64,000 nt of DNA from Tetranychus cinnabarinus (lineage: Eukaryota > Arthropoda > Arachnida > Trombidiformes > Tetranychidae). The stretch spans positions 9,193,501-9,257,500 of the forward strand of contig WHVY01000004.1 of NCBI GenBank assembly GCA_022266195.1. Direction: 5' to 3'. Shown here one piece after another: positions 13,830-26,400 of this stretch. Both the position numbers and the translations under genes were made by a program. How positions within the stretch are numbered: the stretch's first letter is position 1; each line of letters starts with the position of its first letter. The notes under the pieces were generated by a model that was not told the DNA's origin, did no database searches, and saw only the letters and a list, made by a program, of their open reading frames with translations.

Positions 13830-14827
13830 TCAATTTTGGTTTGATTCTCGCCTATTTTAGGTTTTGGGTTATTTGGGTTTGTCATCATTTATCAACAAAT
13901 TAATGTAAACGTTTTCCAGTTTAATTGTTATGATTTTGTTGCTCAGTTAATCGACTTAACCTTTGGCAAACCTCTTTGGATGGTCTTTTGTTGCTCAAAT
14001 GACCAGAAACCAGAAAATAAATAATGACTCTTCATTTATCTGCAGTCAAGTTAGTACTGTAAGTAATTATTTAATGTTGGTTAAGTGGATAAGTGATTTA
14101 AAATAGATTATCTCTAATAAAATTGCCTCAAAGGTTAATTCCTATGTTTAACAGTGAAAGTGTTTTGTTCTGGTGAACGTATTAATTAACCTGACATAGC
14201 AACATGTTGACCTTTTAATTGATTAACAATATCAATATCATTTTAGTCTTGTTTTCATCTCACACTCATTCACTGATCATTAAAACTCTAGCAATAATCT
14301 TATTCACCTTTTTAATTAACAATTAATTCTAGCTTTTAAATACATGTTACAAAACATTGGTTTACATTTTTTACCCACCAAATTGATTCATCATCAGCAT
14401 GTTTTATCACAGCCAACATTATCATCTTCAATCATTAATAAAACATTATTTACTATCGGCATTCATAAAAAATCAATTTAGACCAAAGTTTTAATTTCAT
14501 CATGAGAAACAACAACTCAACGTAGGTCAACAAATTGGTCAAAATCGCTGTTAGAATTCAATTTTAAACATTTCAACATTTTAATAGGAAATTAATTCTT
14601 TCAATTTAACCTCTAATGAACAAATTATCAACAATCAATCAACCATTGGAATGGTTTTTATTTGTTTGTAACCATAATTATCTTTAACTTTCTCAAGCAG
14701 TTGCTGTATCCATCAAGCAGTCAGAGTAAAATAGATTTAATTGTGTTCATCCATTTTATTGTGATTCCCATCGAAAATAATTTTTTTAATAATATACTGA
14801 CATTGTGAGCATTAAATGTACGATTTC
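13830..14827. other. Intergenic spacer, nothing seen
   Basis: Very AT-rich spacer between the 3' end of the + strand membrane protein gene and the 3' end of the - strand GDPGP1 gene. No frame, RNA gene or repeat could be supported. Confidence 0.5.
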
Positions 14828-14917
14828 TTTATTCGATTTTTTCGATATTTTCCTAGTTAAACGTCAGAGGTGAATGTTTCCGATGCTTACAACTCGAGTC
14901 AATATCTAATTTCAATA

Positions 14918-16000
14918 TCAATCTTTCAATAGATTACTATATTCATCTAGAGAATCAATTTCCATAGATTTAAGTAACTGGGAACAAAAATTTTGATCGA
15001 TTTCTTTCAGACTCTGTTCTGACTTACAATTGAAGAATCCACTGAGTTCTAAGAATGCTGGATTAAATTTAAATTGGTTCTTTAATCCAAAAGAAGCTTT
15101 ACGGATCCAAATGAAAACTCGTATGGAGTCATTAGATTCATTCCTTGTGATGAATAAATTGTATGCCTGGTCATCATGTGTGTAAACATGATCAACCAAT
15201 CTCATGACTTTGAATACAACTTGAGGGACCATCGAAGCAGAAGTTATCTCAAACATGAAACCAGGAAGCGGAAAATCGGTAAAAATGGGATTACTCTCTG
15301 AAACAACTGAGACAGATTGAAGATATAAATAATCCTTTTGGTGGTAAACATGCCAATGACAGTGATTCACTGAAGCTTCAGCGCCAAGAGAGTTGAAACC
15401 CAGCCGATAATATTGACCTAAGGCACAGAATTCGATAGCCATTTGCAAAGATGAACTGGTTAATCGTTGAGGTAAACATTTTTCTGGATCAATAACCATC
15501 AGTGAACTACAATATTCAATTGGACTATTGTTTATTATGATATGAGCAACAGGACAGTTCGAATCATCTCGTGAAATTTTGAACAGCAACTCTTGAGGTT
15601 TAACTTTGTTGAAATTGAATTTGTTCCCATCAAATGGTAATGTTGTCGATGTTACTAGCTGTGGTTGTCGCCTTGCAACTGCTCTTCCAACGTTTAAATG
15701 CGTCAAAAATTTGTATTTACCCGGAATTGTTTGTTTGGCAGATGGATTAAATTTGTAGAGAAATAAATCATCGATTGCATGCAATTGAGTCCAACTTTTT
15801 TCCAATAAATGGTCAATAAATGTTGCCTGATATGATTTATCGACTACTGGTTGTAACTTGAAAAGCAAATTGGCATCGGTATAGCGAACAATTCCTATTT
15901 TGAGTAAAAAATTCACAATTAACAAATCTATTTTAGGATAAAGATATAAATTATGGATGCAGTTGAAAACAGCATTCAAAAATTTAATAAAATTTAACAT
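14918..16000 (-). CDS. GDPGP1: GDP-D-glucose phosphorylase (GDPGP1/VTC2-like, HIT superfamily)
   Basis: Intronless 360-aa frame starting at ATG (human GDPGP1 is 385 aa). The HIT-type nucleotidyl-transfer motif is NHCHWH at residues 212-217, preceded by GFNSLGAEASV and followed by a segment ending DFPLPGF, the arrangement seen in animal GDPGP1 and plant VTC2. The family phosphorolyses GDP-D-glucose, with a catalytic His in the H-x-H-x-H-like motif, and is thought to clear mis-charged GDP-glucose in the cytosol. PGKYKFL and a later QLVTST stretch match the N-terminal part of the family. The N-terminal ~30 residues are hydrophobic and atypical, so a start at a later ATG is possible. A TTTATT at 14828-14833 (AATAAA on the - strand) lies about 85 bp past the stop. 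The gene lies 3' of CCS on the same strand. Confidence 0.85.
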   Translation of the reverse strand: MLNFIKFLNAVFNCIHNLYLYPKIDLLIVNFLLKIGIVRYTDANLLFKLQPVVDKSYQATFIDHLLEKSWTQLHAIDDLFLYKFNPSAKQTIPGKYKFLTHLNVGRAVARRQPQLVTSTTLPFDGNKFNFNKVKPQELLFKISRDDSNCPVAHIIINNSPIEYCSSLMVIDPEKCLPQRLTSSSLQMAIEFCALGQYYRLGFNSLGAEASVNHCHWHVYHQKDYLYLQSVSVVSESNPIFTDFPLPGFMFEITSASMVPQVVFKVMRLVDHVYTHDDQAYNLFITRNESNDSIRVFIWIRKASFGLKNQFKFNPAFLELSGFFNCKSEQSLKEIDQNFCSQLLKSMEIDSLDEYSNLLKD

Positions 16001-16295
16001 TTAGATTTAAGTTTAGATTTTTACAAAACAATTACCGGGACACTTGAGGCAAAATCAATATTAAAAATTATTAATACATAGAAACTGAAAGTAGAGTTTC
16101 ATCACAATTGGTCTTTAGTTTATGCTTGATTTAAAATTACTTGGAATCAAACTGTGCAATATCAAAACTTCACAATGATCTTGAGCCCATGTAGATCCAG
16201 TCTCATCCAGATTCATCAAAATATAACACCAATTTTTGAACCAAAATGAGCTTTATGCTCTTAACCAGAATAGGATTGCGTGTGGTTGTAAAATT

Positions 16296-17022
16296 TTAAA
16301 TAGATTGACGCTTCTCATCACGCTCATCCCAAATGGTTTTACCTGAGCAGCTACAGATTTTTTTATCATTTCCATAGATAGGAGAAACTCTGGCAATGAT
16401 TGCTGCTGATAATTTACGATTACTTTCTTGCTCTTTAATTACCAAAGATCGACCAATGACATTAGAGAGGTCACAATTATCAAAGTTACCACGGAATAAA
16501 CACCTTCGAGCTATTGGCTTAACTTTGTCTAGAACGGGAACTTTTACAGGGCCGACATTATCGATATTTCGCAGATCTCCAAATTCATGAATATCTAAAC
16601 GACAATGGTTTGTTTCGCTACTCAATTTAATGTGATCAATGACTCCATCGACAAGACATCGGTTATCAGACAGCTGAGCTAATCTTATAACACCAATCAA
16701 ATCATCAGGACCATTAAATTCTGAAACAGTGGCTAAGCCTTCGCCAATTCCTTTGATAACCGTTCTTAATCCAGTTTTATCTTCAATTTGATTCTGCAAA
16801 TCTGGTATAGTTAGCTCAGCATTTTCAGCGACTTCGATTAACACTTGCTGCTTAGTGACATCTATTGAATGTATAGTTATTCCAGTTAAACCATTTAAAG
16901 CTTGTCTAATTTTGTTGGCGCAATTATCACATGTCATTTCACAGTTGAGCTCTACCTGAAAAAAGGAAGAAAGAATGAAACTTCCATATACACTTACCAA
17001 GAGAACCAACCTTAGCAGCCAT
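16296..17022 (-). CDS. CCS: Copper chaperone for superoxide dismutase, with reduced SOD-like domain
   Basis: Two exons. Exon 2 runs 16955-16296. Exon 1 starts at the ATG at 17022 (MAAK) and ends either at 17011 (MAAK-VELN, donor GTTGGT) or at 16998 (donor GTAAGT, which needs an acceptor at 16951, giving MAAKVGSL-ELN). Product about 223 aa. Domain 1 carries the copper-binding MTCDNC of the Atx1/HMA fold near the N-terminus. Domain 2 resembles SOD1 (GVIRLAQLSDNRCLVDGVID, then HEFGDL and VIGRSLVI). Domain 3 keeps the copper-transfer ICSCSGKTIW with CxC. The family loads Cu into SOD1 and forms its disulfide. The segment between HEFGDL and VIGRSLV is much shorter than in human CCS and the zinc-loop His/Asp residues are missing. 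An open frame upstream to 17096 is intron read-through. Confidence 0.85.
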
Positions 17023-17096
17023 TTTAACAACGTAATAGAAATATCAAGAGCAAGATAATCGTAAATTACTTCAAGAGCGCAAAAAATTATCACCAA

Positions 17097-18160
17097 GTAG
17101 AAAAGAAATGAAACAACAAAATTATTAAGTGCCAGAAAATCTAATAAAAGTTAACACAAAATTACACTTACAATTTATCAGTCCAGAAATAGCAAAATGG
17201 GTGAATTGAAATCAGCATCAAAGTCACAATTGAAACTAATCGCGATAAGTATAAGCAACGCAAATAATCTGCCTGAATAAGAGATGGTAAAAAACCGAGT
17301 CAACATTTAAATATAAAACAGTTTCAGTAGATTAGCAAGTTGCATAATGATAGATTCCTTGCATATTCAATATAAGACTGATAGTTTAACATAGAAATAG
17401 CTTAATTACCACAATAATAAACAGATTGTAACGTAGGCCTAGTAATGAGGAAAATCCAATGTTAAGTCAATACCTTTTTCTTGAGTAAATTATCAATACT
17501 CAGCTTCTGACAGTACACAATACTTTAATTTCAATAATCAATAACAACAAATTATAAATCTAATAGAAAAAGTATAATCACTAGAAAAAGTAATAATTTA
17601 GATCAAGAAAAACGTAAGTCGAAATAAAATTTTAGTGAATTTTTTTCAAATCCATGCTTCGATTGTTTACATGCAATACTCGATACTCTATCGATTAACA
17701 TCGATACTTTAACGATACTCAAAAAGTGTAACAGCTTTGAAAACTTGTCTTAAAATATTTTTTAATCTTGATCTGCATCCAAAATATCATCTGAACACTG
17801 TGAAGCTATTGGAAAAGCATTTTGAATCATGGTTTGCTTACAAAAGTTGTTGATACAAATTGGCTTCCAGTTGAAGCAAATTTCAATTTCTTGTCTTTTT
17901 GTCGTGAATTTCAAATTGAAGGCAGGATTTTGTTAATCCCATTGCCTCGACTGTAACTTCCATTGTTGAGGCTACCATTTATCTCACTAAAACCGATGAC
18001 TGTATGAGGCAACTGAAATGACTCTTAACAACAAGCTGAGACACTATTTTTTCATTACATTAAATGTCACATTAGATTTTTAAATCATGGAAATATCGTA
18101 AAAATGATTAAAAGAAGAAAAATTCATTCAAATTAAAACTTAGTAAAATTCTTGTAAAGC
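17097..18160. other. Intergenic spacer before tRNA-Gln
   Basis: No intact gene. Around 17660-17720 there are several CGATA/TATCG motifs in inverted arrangement. Around 17757-17850 a short + strand stretch reads in a coding-like way (LNTVKLLEKHFESWF) but hits a stop soon after and has no clear splice sites. I treat it as background or a fossil. Confidence 0.4.
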
Positions 18161-18232
18161 GGTTCCATGGTGTAATGGTTAGCACTCAGGACTTTGAATC
18201 CTGCGATCCGAGTTCGACTCTCGGTGGAACCT
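18161..18232 (+). tRNA. tRNA-Gln (anticodon TTG)
   Basis: A 72-nt cloverleaf. The acceptor stem GGTTCCA pairs with TGGAACC and the discriminator is T. The anticodon loop CTTTGAA places TTG at 18194-18196. The T-arm contains the B-box-like GTTCGACTC. CCA is not encoded, as expected for a eukaryotic nuclear tRNA. A TTTTT Pol III terminator follows at 18235-18239. No intron. Confidence 0.97.
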
Positions 18233-18496
18233 CATTTTTGCTGAAATTGTTGATCTTTTTAATTTACATTTTAAATCTGTAACGGAGATTATTGATTCTA
18301 GAGCTTAATCTATGCGCTAATTTTTCTTTGCATCATGGTAACTACTCAATTTTTTTCAATAATTTTTGTAGATACTAAGATCTGAAAAGTGAAAAGAAAA
18401 GATATGAAAAGATTTTTAAATTAGAGATTTTTTATTAACAAACTTCAACAAAAATTGTCAGTAAAATTAAGAAAAATTACAATTTAATTTTTGAAT

Positions 18497-20326
18497 TTAC
18501 ATCTTTGCTTGACTTATGAACACATGATTATCATTTTCCGATTTTATGAGGTAAGCAGCTTTCTCAGTTCCAACAATTTTTTCTAATTGAATAACATCAA
18601 ATTTGTCAAAAATAACTGTGCAGTTTACCGATGCTTCATCACCCTTGAACTTTTTTCCCTGAAAACTGGGATGCAATAGATTTGTCAATTCACTGTAGAA
18701 ATGAGGAAACGTTGGTAATTGATAGAAGACTAAATGCCTGACTCCTTTGATTCGAAAACGATTGTAAAAGTGACTTCTTTCAGTATACAAGAGAAAATTT
18801 CTTCCTTCATGGAAAAACCAGGCTCTTGATTGAGCTATTTTACCAGATTTTGAGTATTCACATATTTGGGTAAAGTTGATATCCTCTGTACGGAAATAGT
18901 TTCGTAATTTAACAAAATCAAAGTAAGACGGTATGTAAATCATGGTATGAGCTTCACCCATTTCTCGACATTTTGGAAGAATTACTTGAATGAAATAATC
19001 AAATCTTTTATCAGGTGAGGAACCGATTGAATCCGATTCGAAACGGAAAAACGATTGAGGGCATTTGACAAAAACAAGGTGAAGTTGATCATTAACTGGT
19101 AGTACAGGACTTTTGATGATTACCCGGCCTTCATAATTGAAACATCGATTTTTAAAAAGTGAATTAATCTGAGGAAAACTGATGGAGCTAAAGATTGCCG
19201 TTTGACGATAATATTTATAATGACCATCCAAGGCCCACATCCGAACACGAGAAAAATCGGTACCATGGGAATCATTTGGTATAAGATTTATATGCTTCAT
19301 TAAATCTAAAACATGTTCCCAGTTTTGCATTAGAAAAACATCGGTTTGGTCAAGAATTAGTATTTCTATGGAAGATAGAAAATCAAAATCTCGCTCTTTT
19401 TCTCCTTCAGCACCAATAATTAGTCTTAAACCAAGAGGAGAGGCAACTACGATGTCACTCGAATAGAAGTCGGTATATAACTTTAAACTTTTTTTAGTGA
19501 CAGCAATCCCTATCCTGAAGGAATCATCAATGTTTCCAGCGAATAATTCATTATAATCTTGAGGTTTGTTGGGCTTTATTGTCGACTCAGTTGATTCAAA
19601 TTCATCTTTAAATCGCTTATGGTTCATGATGTTTAGGCGTTCACTTTCATCTTCATCATTGGAAACCAAGTTAATCAATAAATTGATAGTACGATATGCA
19701 CTTTCCCGAAAAGGTGAAACAATTAATACTTTGGGTCTAGTTAATCCTTGGTCTCGGTAGTCAGGATTTTTCTTATTGCCTGTCTTCAACTTGGCATTGT
19801 GATGAATAACTTTATTCCTCGTTTTAAGCACATGGTTCAGGCAATGAAGAGTGTAGACCAATCTTATCTGCTCACCATTAGTCCAATCTCGATTACAATA
19901 AAGAAGATCTTTGTAGTCGTTAAGAATCGATAAAATGTCAAATTGCAGGCCATTCAGTTTTGGTAGTGGATCATCACCATCATAAATATTTGCCAATGTC
20001 TTAGGTAAATTGTCTAGTAAACTTTGTTTCAGGTCGAAATCCATTAAAGTTTGATTTACCTTGAGATCTTTCTTGCTTTCACTTTTTTCATCAATACGTC
20101 GATATTCAAAATAGCCCAAACCAAGATGGGGTAATTCAATTTCAACTCTTTCAAGAGGCAGTGAAGAGTATTTTGTAAGACCCGAGATGTTTGCATCGAT
20201 GTGTTTTTCAAATGTATTTTCAATACTTGAAGGGATTTCAGATGTTTCCGGACGAATCAATCGCGCTTTCTTACGAACCGGTTTATCACTTTGTGACATG
20301 GAAGAGGTTGAAGAAATGTAATCCAT
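18497..20326 (-). CDS. UTP25: UTP25 / digestive organ expansion factor, U3 snoRNP-associated rRNA-processing protein
   Basis: Single-exon frame of 609 aa from the ATG at 20326 (human UTP25 is 756 aa, with a longer acidic N-terminus). Family hallmarks along the protein: GLTRPKVLIVSPFRESA, FSRVRMWALDGHYKYYRQT, HTMIYIPSYFDFVKLRNYF, then IKGVRHLVFYQLPTFPHFYS. The protein belongs to the DEAD-like but catalytically dead UTP25 family of the nucleolar small-subunit processome, which acts in 18S rRNA maturation. The frame extends upstream to 20422, but that extension begins at TTG, is hydrophobic, and contains a plausible donor GAG|gtaaat and acceptor-like TAG, so it is probably a 5' UTR intron. A 5' fragment of this gene is copied at 41461-42058. 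Confidence 0.92.
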   Translation of the reverse strand: MDYISSTSSMSQSDKPVRKKARLIRPETSEIPSSIENTFEKHIDANISGLTKYSSLPLERVEIELPHLGLGYFEYRRIDEKSESKKDLKVNQTLMDFDLKQSLLDNLPKTLANIYDGDDPLPKLNGLQFDILSILNDYKDLLYCNRDWTNGEQIRLVYTLHCLNHVLKTRNKVIHHNAKLKTGNKKNPDYRDQGLTRPKVLIVSPFRESAYRTINLLINLVSNDEDESERLNIMNHKRFKDEFESTESTIKPNKPQDYNELFAGNIDDSFRIGIAVTKKSLKLYTDFYSSDIVVASPLGLRLIIGAEGEKERDFDFLSSIEILILDQTDVFLMQNWEHVLDLMKHINLIPNDSHGTDFSRVRMWALDGHYKYYRQTAIFSSISFPQINSLFKNRCFNYEGRVIIKSPVLPVNDQLHLVFVKCPQSFFRFESDSIGSSPDKRFDYFIQVILPKCREMGEAHTMIYIPSYFDFVKLRNYFRTEDINFTQICEYSKSGKIAQSRAWFFHEGRNFLLYTERSHFYNRFRIKGVRHLVFYQLPTFPHFYSELTNLLHPSFQGKKFKGDEASVNCTVIFDKFDVIQLEKIVGTEKAAYLIKSENDNHVFISQAKM

Positions 20327-20499
20327 CAAAAAAATATAAACTATTGTCAATGAATACAATAAGAAAATATGATTAAGCACAAAACCATTTACCTCAAAAG
20401 CAACTTCACATGTTAAAAACAAATTTTAAATAAATCCCACATGACTCTTCATTTTACACATGCCCAGAGCTAGTTCTTCAGCCCGGCATCTTTGAATAA

Positions 20500-23400
20500 G
20501 TCAAATGATGGTCTAAATCAAAGAGTAAAGGAGTCTTCTGGTTTGTAGGGACATAAAAACTGACAAATTGTGAGTCCATTTGTGTGATTCAAAGATTGCA
20601 CTGATGGACAGTTTTCGAAAAAATCGAATTCGTTGTTTAAACTTGGATTGCTTTTTGTATGATTAAGGAAGAACATTTCTTCATGAAATTCATTTCAATA
20701 ATAAAACTTTTGATGGCAAGCCAGAAAATTTTATTTTGAGAAACAACATTTTCTGTTTTCTGTACAATTGGTCAGTTCGATTTTCAGCTAAACCGACTTC
20801 TTTCTGTGATCGTAAGATTTAGCAATTTATTATTAGTCCATGAAAATTGTTGGCACTCATCAAGCATTAGAGATTTTTACTAATTAATAATTCAATTGAA
20901 TCTAATAACTTTTTCATTCGTGAATTTGGGTCATGATTCTTGAGTTTTAAATGAACTGTCAACCACTTATTTAACAAAACAAACTCATTTAAACACATAT
21001 CTTGGTAAATAAATCGCTTTTCTGGTTAAACTTACAACTGAAATACAAAAAGTAATGCTAGAGACGCGAAAATTTGCGGAAAGAGTTGAAACTTGCTAGG
21101 GTTTGAAGGAACATGAAAATTGGGTCCATTGGTACTAATAAATAATTCCTTTGATGGACAGTTACCGAGAAAATCGAGTTGAAAGTTGAAACTTCGATCG
21201 CCTTTTGTACAAATATGCAAGCAAATTTTCTCATGAAACTCATTATGCAAATCTAACTTTTGATGAACAACCAGAAACTGATTATATTTTCAGAAAAAAC
21301 TTTTTCTGTTTCTGTAAAACAGATCAAGTTTAAATTTAAGTTAACCCGATCGCTTTCTGTTACCATGAGGGTTAGCGAGCAGAAACCTATTATGGTCCAT
21401 AAAAATTGTCGCTTCAGATCATGGATTAAATACTTTGATCGATCTATCAACTATTCACTTGATTTTGGCCATTTGTCTTAAAACTTTTCGGCTCAATATT
21501 TCGACAATGGCCTTCCATACAACCATCGTTCTTTTCAAAACATTAGATTTTATTATGGCTTATAACATGATATGATTGAATATCAAATAAAATCTGAGTT
21601 AATTCATTTAAGAATAAAGATCCTTCTAACACATGGTTGTGTTTGGTATCAATTCAACTTTATAAATTAAGTCTCAAATCTAACAACATTAGTAATCCAA
21701 TGCTATAAATTTTTCAGTATGATCTTGAATGGTTTAATATTTCAATATATTCCAGCCTAATGCAATCTAATGTTTGAGCCAAGAATAATGATTCTGAATG
21801 GAACCATTTTCAAAATATTGAGTCGCAAAGTTTTAAGACTAATGGCCTGTTGCCAGGAGAACTGTTGCTAAATGAGCAAAATTATTCAGTACATGATGTG
21901 CCGACACAATTTTATATACTTGCAATAAGTTTCAGATGACTAATTCTTATGGTCATAGAATGAGGTCGATTAAATTAAAAATCGAACTATTCTATTTTAC
22001 AGAAAGAGAAAAGTTGTATTTCTCAAGATGAATATTTTTTTTGGTAGATGATCATAAGTTATAGCGGTAAAATAAGTTTCATGAAAAAAGCCGCATGCAT
22101 AGCTTGAAAAAAGGTGATCGAAGTTTAAACTTTGAATTCGATTTTCTCGGTAACTGTCCATCGGATACATTACAGTATAGCACCAATGGACTAAGTTTTT
22201 ATGCCTCAATGGACCCCCAAGTCTAAACTCTTAGCTCACATTTTCGTGTCTCTAGCATTACTTTTTGTTTTTCAGTTGTAAGTTTAACGAGAAAATTGGT
22301 TTAGATACGAAGATATGTGTTGAAATGAGTTTGTTTTGTTAAATAAGTTGTTCATAGTTCATTTAAAACCCAAGAATCATGATCCGAATTCAAGAATGAA
22401 AAAGTTATTAGATTGAATTGATTCATTAATTAGTAAACAATCAAATTGGTGAAAGAATCTTCATTGCAAGTGTGACCATTCTCGAAATATTGAGTCGTAA
22501 AGTTTTAAGACTAATGACCAAAATCAAGAGAATCGTTGATAATTTGATAAACCTATTTAGTTCAGAATGTTGAGGGACAACTTTTATGGTCGCAACATAA
22601 GTTTAAACTCGCTAATTCTTATGCTCATAGAATGAGGTCAATTAAACAAAAAGTCGAACTATTCTATTTTACAGAAAAAGAAAGGTTTTATTTCTCAAAA
22701 TGAATACATTTTCTGGTAGATGATCAAAAGTCACACCAGCTAAATAAGTTTCATGAAAAAATTTGCTTTCAATATTGTACAAAAGACGATCGAAGTTTCA
22801 ACTTTGACTTCGATTTTATCGGTAATTGTCCATCAGATGAATAATTTATTAGCACCAATGGACTCAGTTTCTATGTCCCTACAAACCAACAACAATCGCA
22901 ACCCTTAAATAAATGTCCGAGTCTCTAGCATTGCTTTTTGTATTTTAGTTGTAACTTCAACCAGAAAATTGGTTTATTTACCAAGAAAAGGTTAATATGA
23001 GTTTCTTTTGTTGTATCTCGTTCATTAAAAGCCCAATCATTATAACTCAAATGCGCTAATGCAAAGCAATATAACAGTATTGCATTTTTAATTAGTAAAG
23101 AGTTAAATTGATGAAAGAATCATGGTTGTAGGTGATGCCATCCTCGAAATATTGAGGGTCAAAGTTTCAACGCCAATGGCCAAAATCAAGAAAAGTGTTG
23201 TTAAAATTTTAAAATTTTTCAATGCAAGTTGTGAAGAAACAATTTTTACGAACTTATAATAAGTTTCAACTCGCTAATTCTTGTGGTCATGGAATGCGGT
23301 CGATTCAACTAAAAATCGAACTAATCTATTTTACAGAAAAAAAGAAGTTCTATCTCTCAAAAAGAATAGATACTTTGGTTATTACAGTAAACTACAGTTC
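20500..23400. repeat. Higher-order repeat block 1 (five units, orientation - - + + +)
   Basis: Five diverged copies of one 0.65-0.7 kb repeat family. Approximate cores: 20510-20860 (-), 20985-21500 (-), 21930-22340 (+), 22600-22990 (+), 23222-23400 (+, cut off). Landmarks shared by units are TCTAGCATT followed by ACTTTTTGTA, AACCAGAAAATTG, GTCCATCAGA, TCTATTTTACAGAAA and CTCGCTAATTCTTATGG. No unit has a coding frame over about 80 aa and no terminal repeats of a known TE class were recognised. The block lies between UTP25 and the last exon of the gustatory receptor. Confidence 0.85.
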
Positions 23401-23402
23401 AA

Positions 23403-26400
23403 TCAGATTGTTCCATTAAGAGCGTGAAAATGAATGTCACCGAAGATGCTTGGCAATGCTAATCCAAGAGTTAAGGCAATAGTAGCCAATGATGAAACAA
23501 AACTTGGTGTTATGAAGGCTAAACCAGCAAAAGTGAATCCAACATCATAACGATCAATCCTTCGAAGGAATAAATTTATCTAGAAAACAGAGAAATTAAT
23601 CAGAACAAATTTTATCCATTTTTCTAGAATTGAATTTAAACCTAAGTTTAGATTGGAGTGTTGAGTCAACATGAAAAAGGGTTGTTACTACACATTTATG
23701 CACAAATTGACACAAATGGGCGAAGACGGGTAAAAATTGATTTCTTTCAAATTGTTACTCTGTTGGCTTGTAAGGAAATGAAAACTGAACGATTTGTACG
23801 ATTTAAAGATTTCTCTGACCTACAGTTTTCCAGGAAATTGTGGTCAAAGTTGAAACTTCGATCGCTTTTTGTACAATTAGGAAAGCAGATTTTTTCATGA
23901 AACTTATTTTGCTGGTGTGACTTTTGATCATCTACCAAAAAAATATTCATCTTGAGAAATACAACTTTTCTTTTTCTGTAAAATAGAATAGTTCGATTTT
24001 TTGTTTAATTGACCTGATTCTATGACCATGCGAATTAGCGAGTTGAAACTTATATTAAGACCATAAAAGTTGTCCCTTAACATACTGAACTAAATAAGTT
24101 TATCAAATTATCAACGATTCTCTTGATTTTGATCATTAGTCTTAAAACTTTGCGACTCAATATTTCGAGAATGGCCACACTTGCAATGAAGATTCTTTCA
24201 CCAATTTGATTGTTTACTGATTAATAATTCAATTCAATATAATAACTTTCCATTCGGGAACTTGGGTCATGATTGTGGTTTTAAATGAACTATCAACAAC
24301 TTATTTAACAGCAAAAACTCAACTCAATCCATTTCTAGGTATCTAAACCAATTTTCTGGTTAAACTTACAACTGAAATACAAAAAGTAGTGCTAGAGACG
24401 CGAAAATTTGCGGAAAGAGTTGAAACTTGCGAGGGTTTGAAGGGACATGAAAACTGCGTCCATTGGTACTAATAAATAATTCCTCTGATGGACAGTTACC
24501 GATAAAATCGAAGTCAAAGTTGAAACTTCGATCGTCTTTTGTACAATATTGAAAGCAAATTTTTTCATGAAACTCATTATTCAAAACTAACTTTTGATGC
24601 TGTATCAGAATATGTATTTATTTGGAGAAATAAAACTTTTATTTTTCTGTAAAATATATCAGTTCGTTTTTTAATCAAACCGACCTTATTCTATGACCAT
24701 AAGTATAAGCGAGCTGAAACGTATTCTTAGCCCATAAAAATTGCTTTTTCACAGCATGGATTAAATACATTGAACAATTTAACAATAGTTCTCTTTCTTT
24801 TTGGCCATCGGCCTTAAAACTTTAAGCTTCGATATTCGAGGAAATGCATCACTTATAACCATCATTCTTGGTCAAACATTAGATATCATGATGAGTTATG
24901 GTATACTGGAATGAAAGAGCACTCAAGATACCACGAAAAAAGTTATAGCTTTGTGTTCTTTAGGTTTTCAGTTTTGAGACTTGATTTTCAAAATTTGAAT
25001 GTTTACTAACCACAAACCTGATGCTTCCCAAGGATCTTCATTATTAAATGAATTAGCTCCGATTTTATTCGGCATTCAGTCGTATTAAGTTGTGAGCTAT
25101 AAGAAAATCTAATGTTTTTGAAAAGAAAGATGTTGTAGGAATGCCATTGTCGAGATATTGAGTCGCAAAGTTTTAAGACAAATGGCAAAATTTAAGAGAT
25201 CGGTTGATAGATTGAAAAAACTATTTGATCCATAATGTGGAGCGACAATTTTTGTAAATAAATAATAAGTTTCTGCTCGCTAACCCTGATGGTCAAAGAA
25301 AGGGACCGGTTTAACTTAAATTTAAACTTGATCTGTTTTACAGAAACAGAAAACTTTATATGTCAAAATCTAACCATTTTCTGGTTGTTCATCAATAGTA
25401 AGATTTGCAAAATGAGTTTCATAAAAAAATCAGCTTCCATAGTTGAATAAAAGGCAATCGAAGTATCAACTTTGCCTTCGATTTTCTCGGTAACTGTCCA
25501 TCAGAGGAATTATTTATTAGTACCAATGGACTCAGTTTTAATGTCCCTTCAAACCCTAGCAAGTTTCAACTCTTTCCGCAAATTTTCGCGTCTCTAGCAT
25601 TACTTTTTGTATTTCAGTTGTAAGTTTAACCAGAAAATTGATTTATTTACCAAGATATGTGTTTGAATGAGTTTGTTTTGTTAAATAAGTTGTTCATAGT
25701 TAATTTAAAACCCAAGAATCATGACTCGAATTCAAGAATGAAAAAGTTATTAGATTGAATTGATTCATTAATTAGTAAATCATCAAATTGGTGAAAGAAT
25801 CTTTATTGTAAGTGTGACCATTCTCGAAATATTGAGTCGTAAAGTTTTAAGATTAATAGCCAAAATCAAGAGAACCGTTGCATATTTGATAGACTTATTT
25901 AGTCCATGATGTTAAGGGACAACATTTATGGTCTTAAAATAAGTTTCAACTCGCTAATTCTTATGGTCATAGAATGAGATCGATCAAACTAAAAATCGAA
26001 CTATTCTATTTTACAGAAAAAGAAAAGTTTTATTTCTCAAAATGAATACATTTTCTGGTAGATGATCAAAAGCCATACCAGTAAAATAAGTTTTATTGAA
26101 AAAGCTGCTGCCATAAGCATCCAAAATTCAATCGAAGTTTCAACTTTCAACTCGATTTTCTCGGTAACTAACCATCAGATGAATTATTTATTAGCACCAA
26201 TGGACTCAGTTTCTATGTCCCTACAAACCAACAACAATCACAATCCTTAAATCGAATGTCTGAGTCTCTAGCATTGCTTTTTGTATTTTAGTTGTAACTT
26301 TAACCAGAAAATTGGTTTATTTACCAAGAAAAGGTTAATATGAGTTTCTTTTGTTAAATATTATAAGTTGTATCTCGTTCATTCAAAGCCAAATCATTAT

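Noticed and set aside
17040..17096. N-terminal hydrophobic extension of CCS
   Set aside because: It is intron and upstream read-through; the copper-binding domain needs the MAAK exon at 17022.
17757..17850. Short coding-like + strand stretch (KLLEKHFESWF)
   Set aside because: Stops within about 30 codons, no splice sites matched, no family recognised.
20327..20422. Transmembrane-like extension of UTP25
   Set aside because: Begins at TTG and contains donor/acceptor-like sites; UTP25 is a soluble nucleolar protein.
21032..26250. Many 60-80 aa frames within the repeat blocks
   Set aside because: They recur in the same place in each repeat unit, break in others and show no protein features; they follow the DNA repeat.
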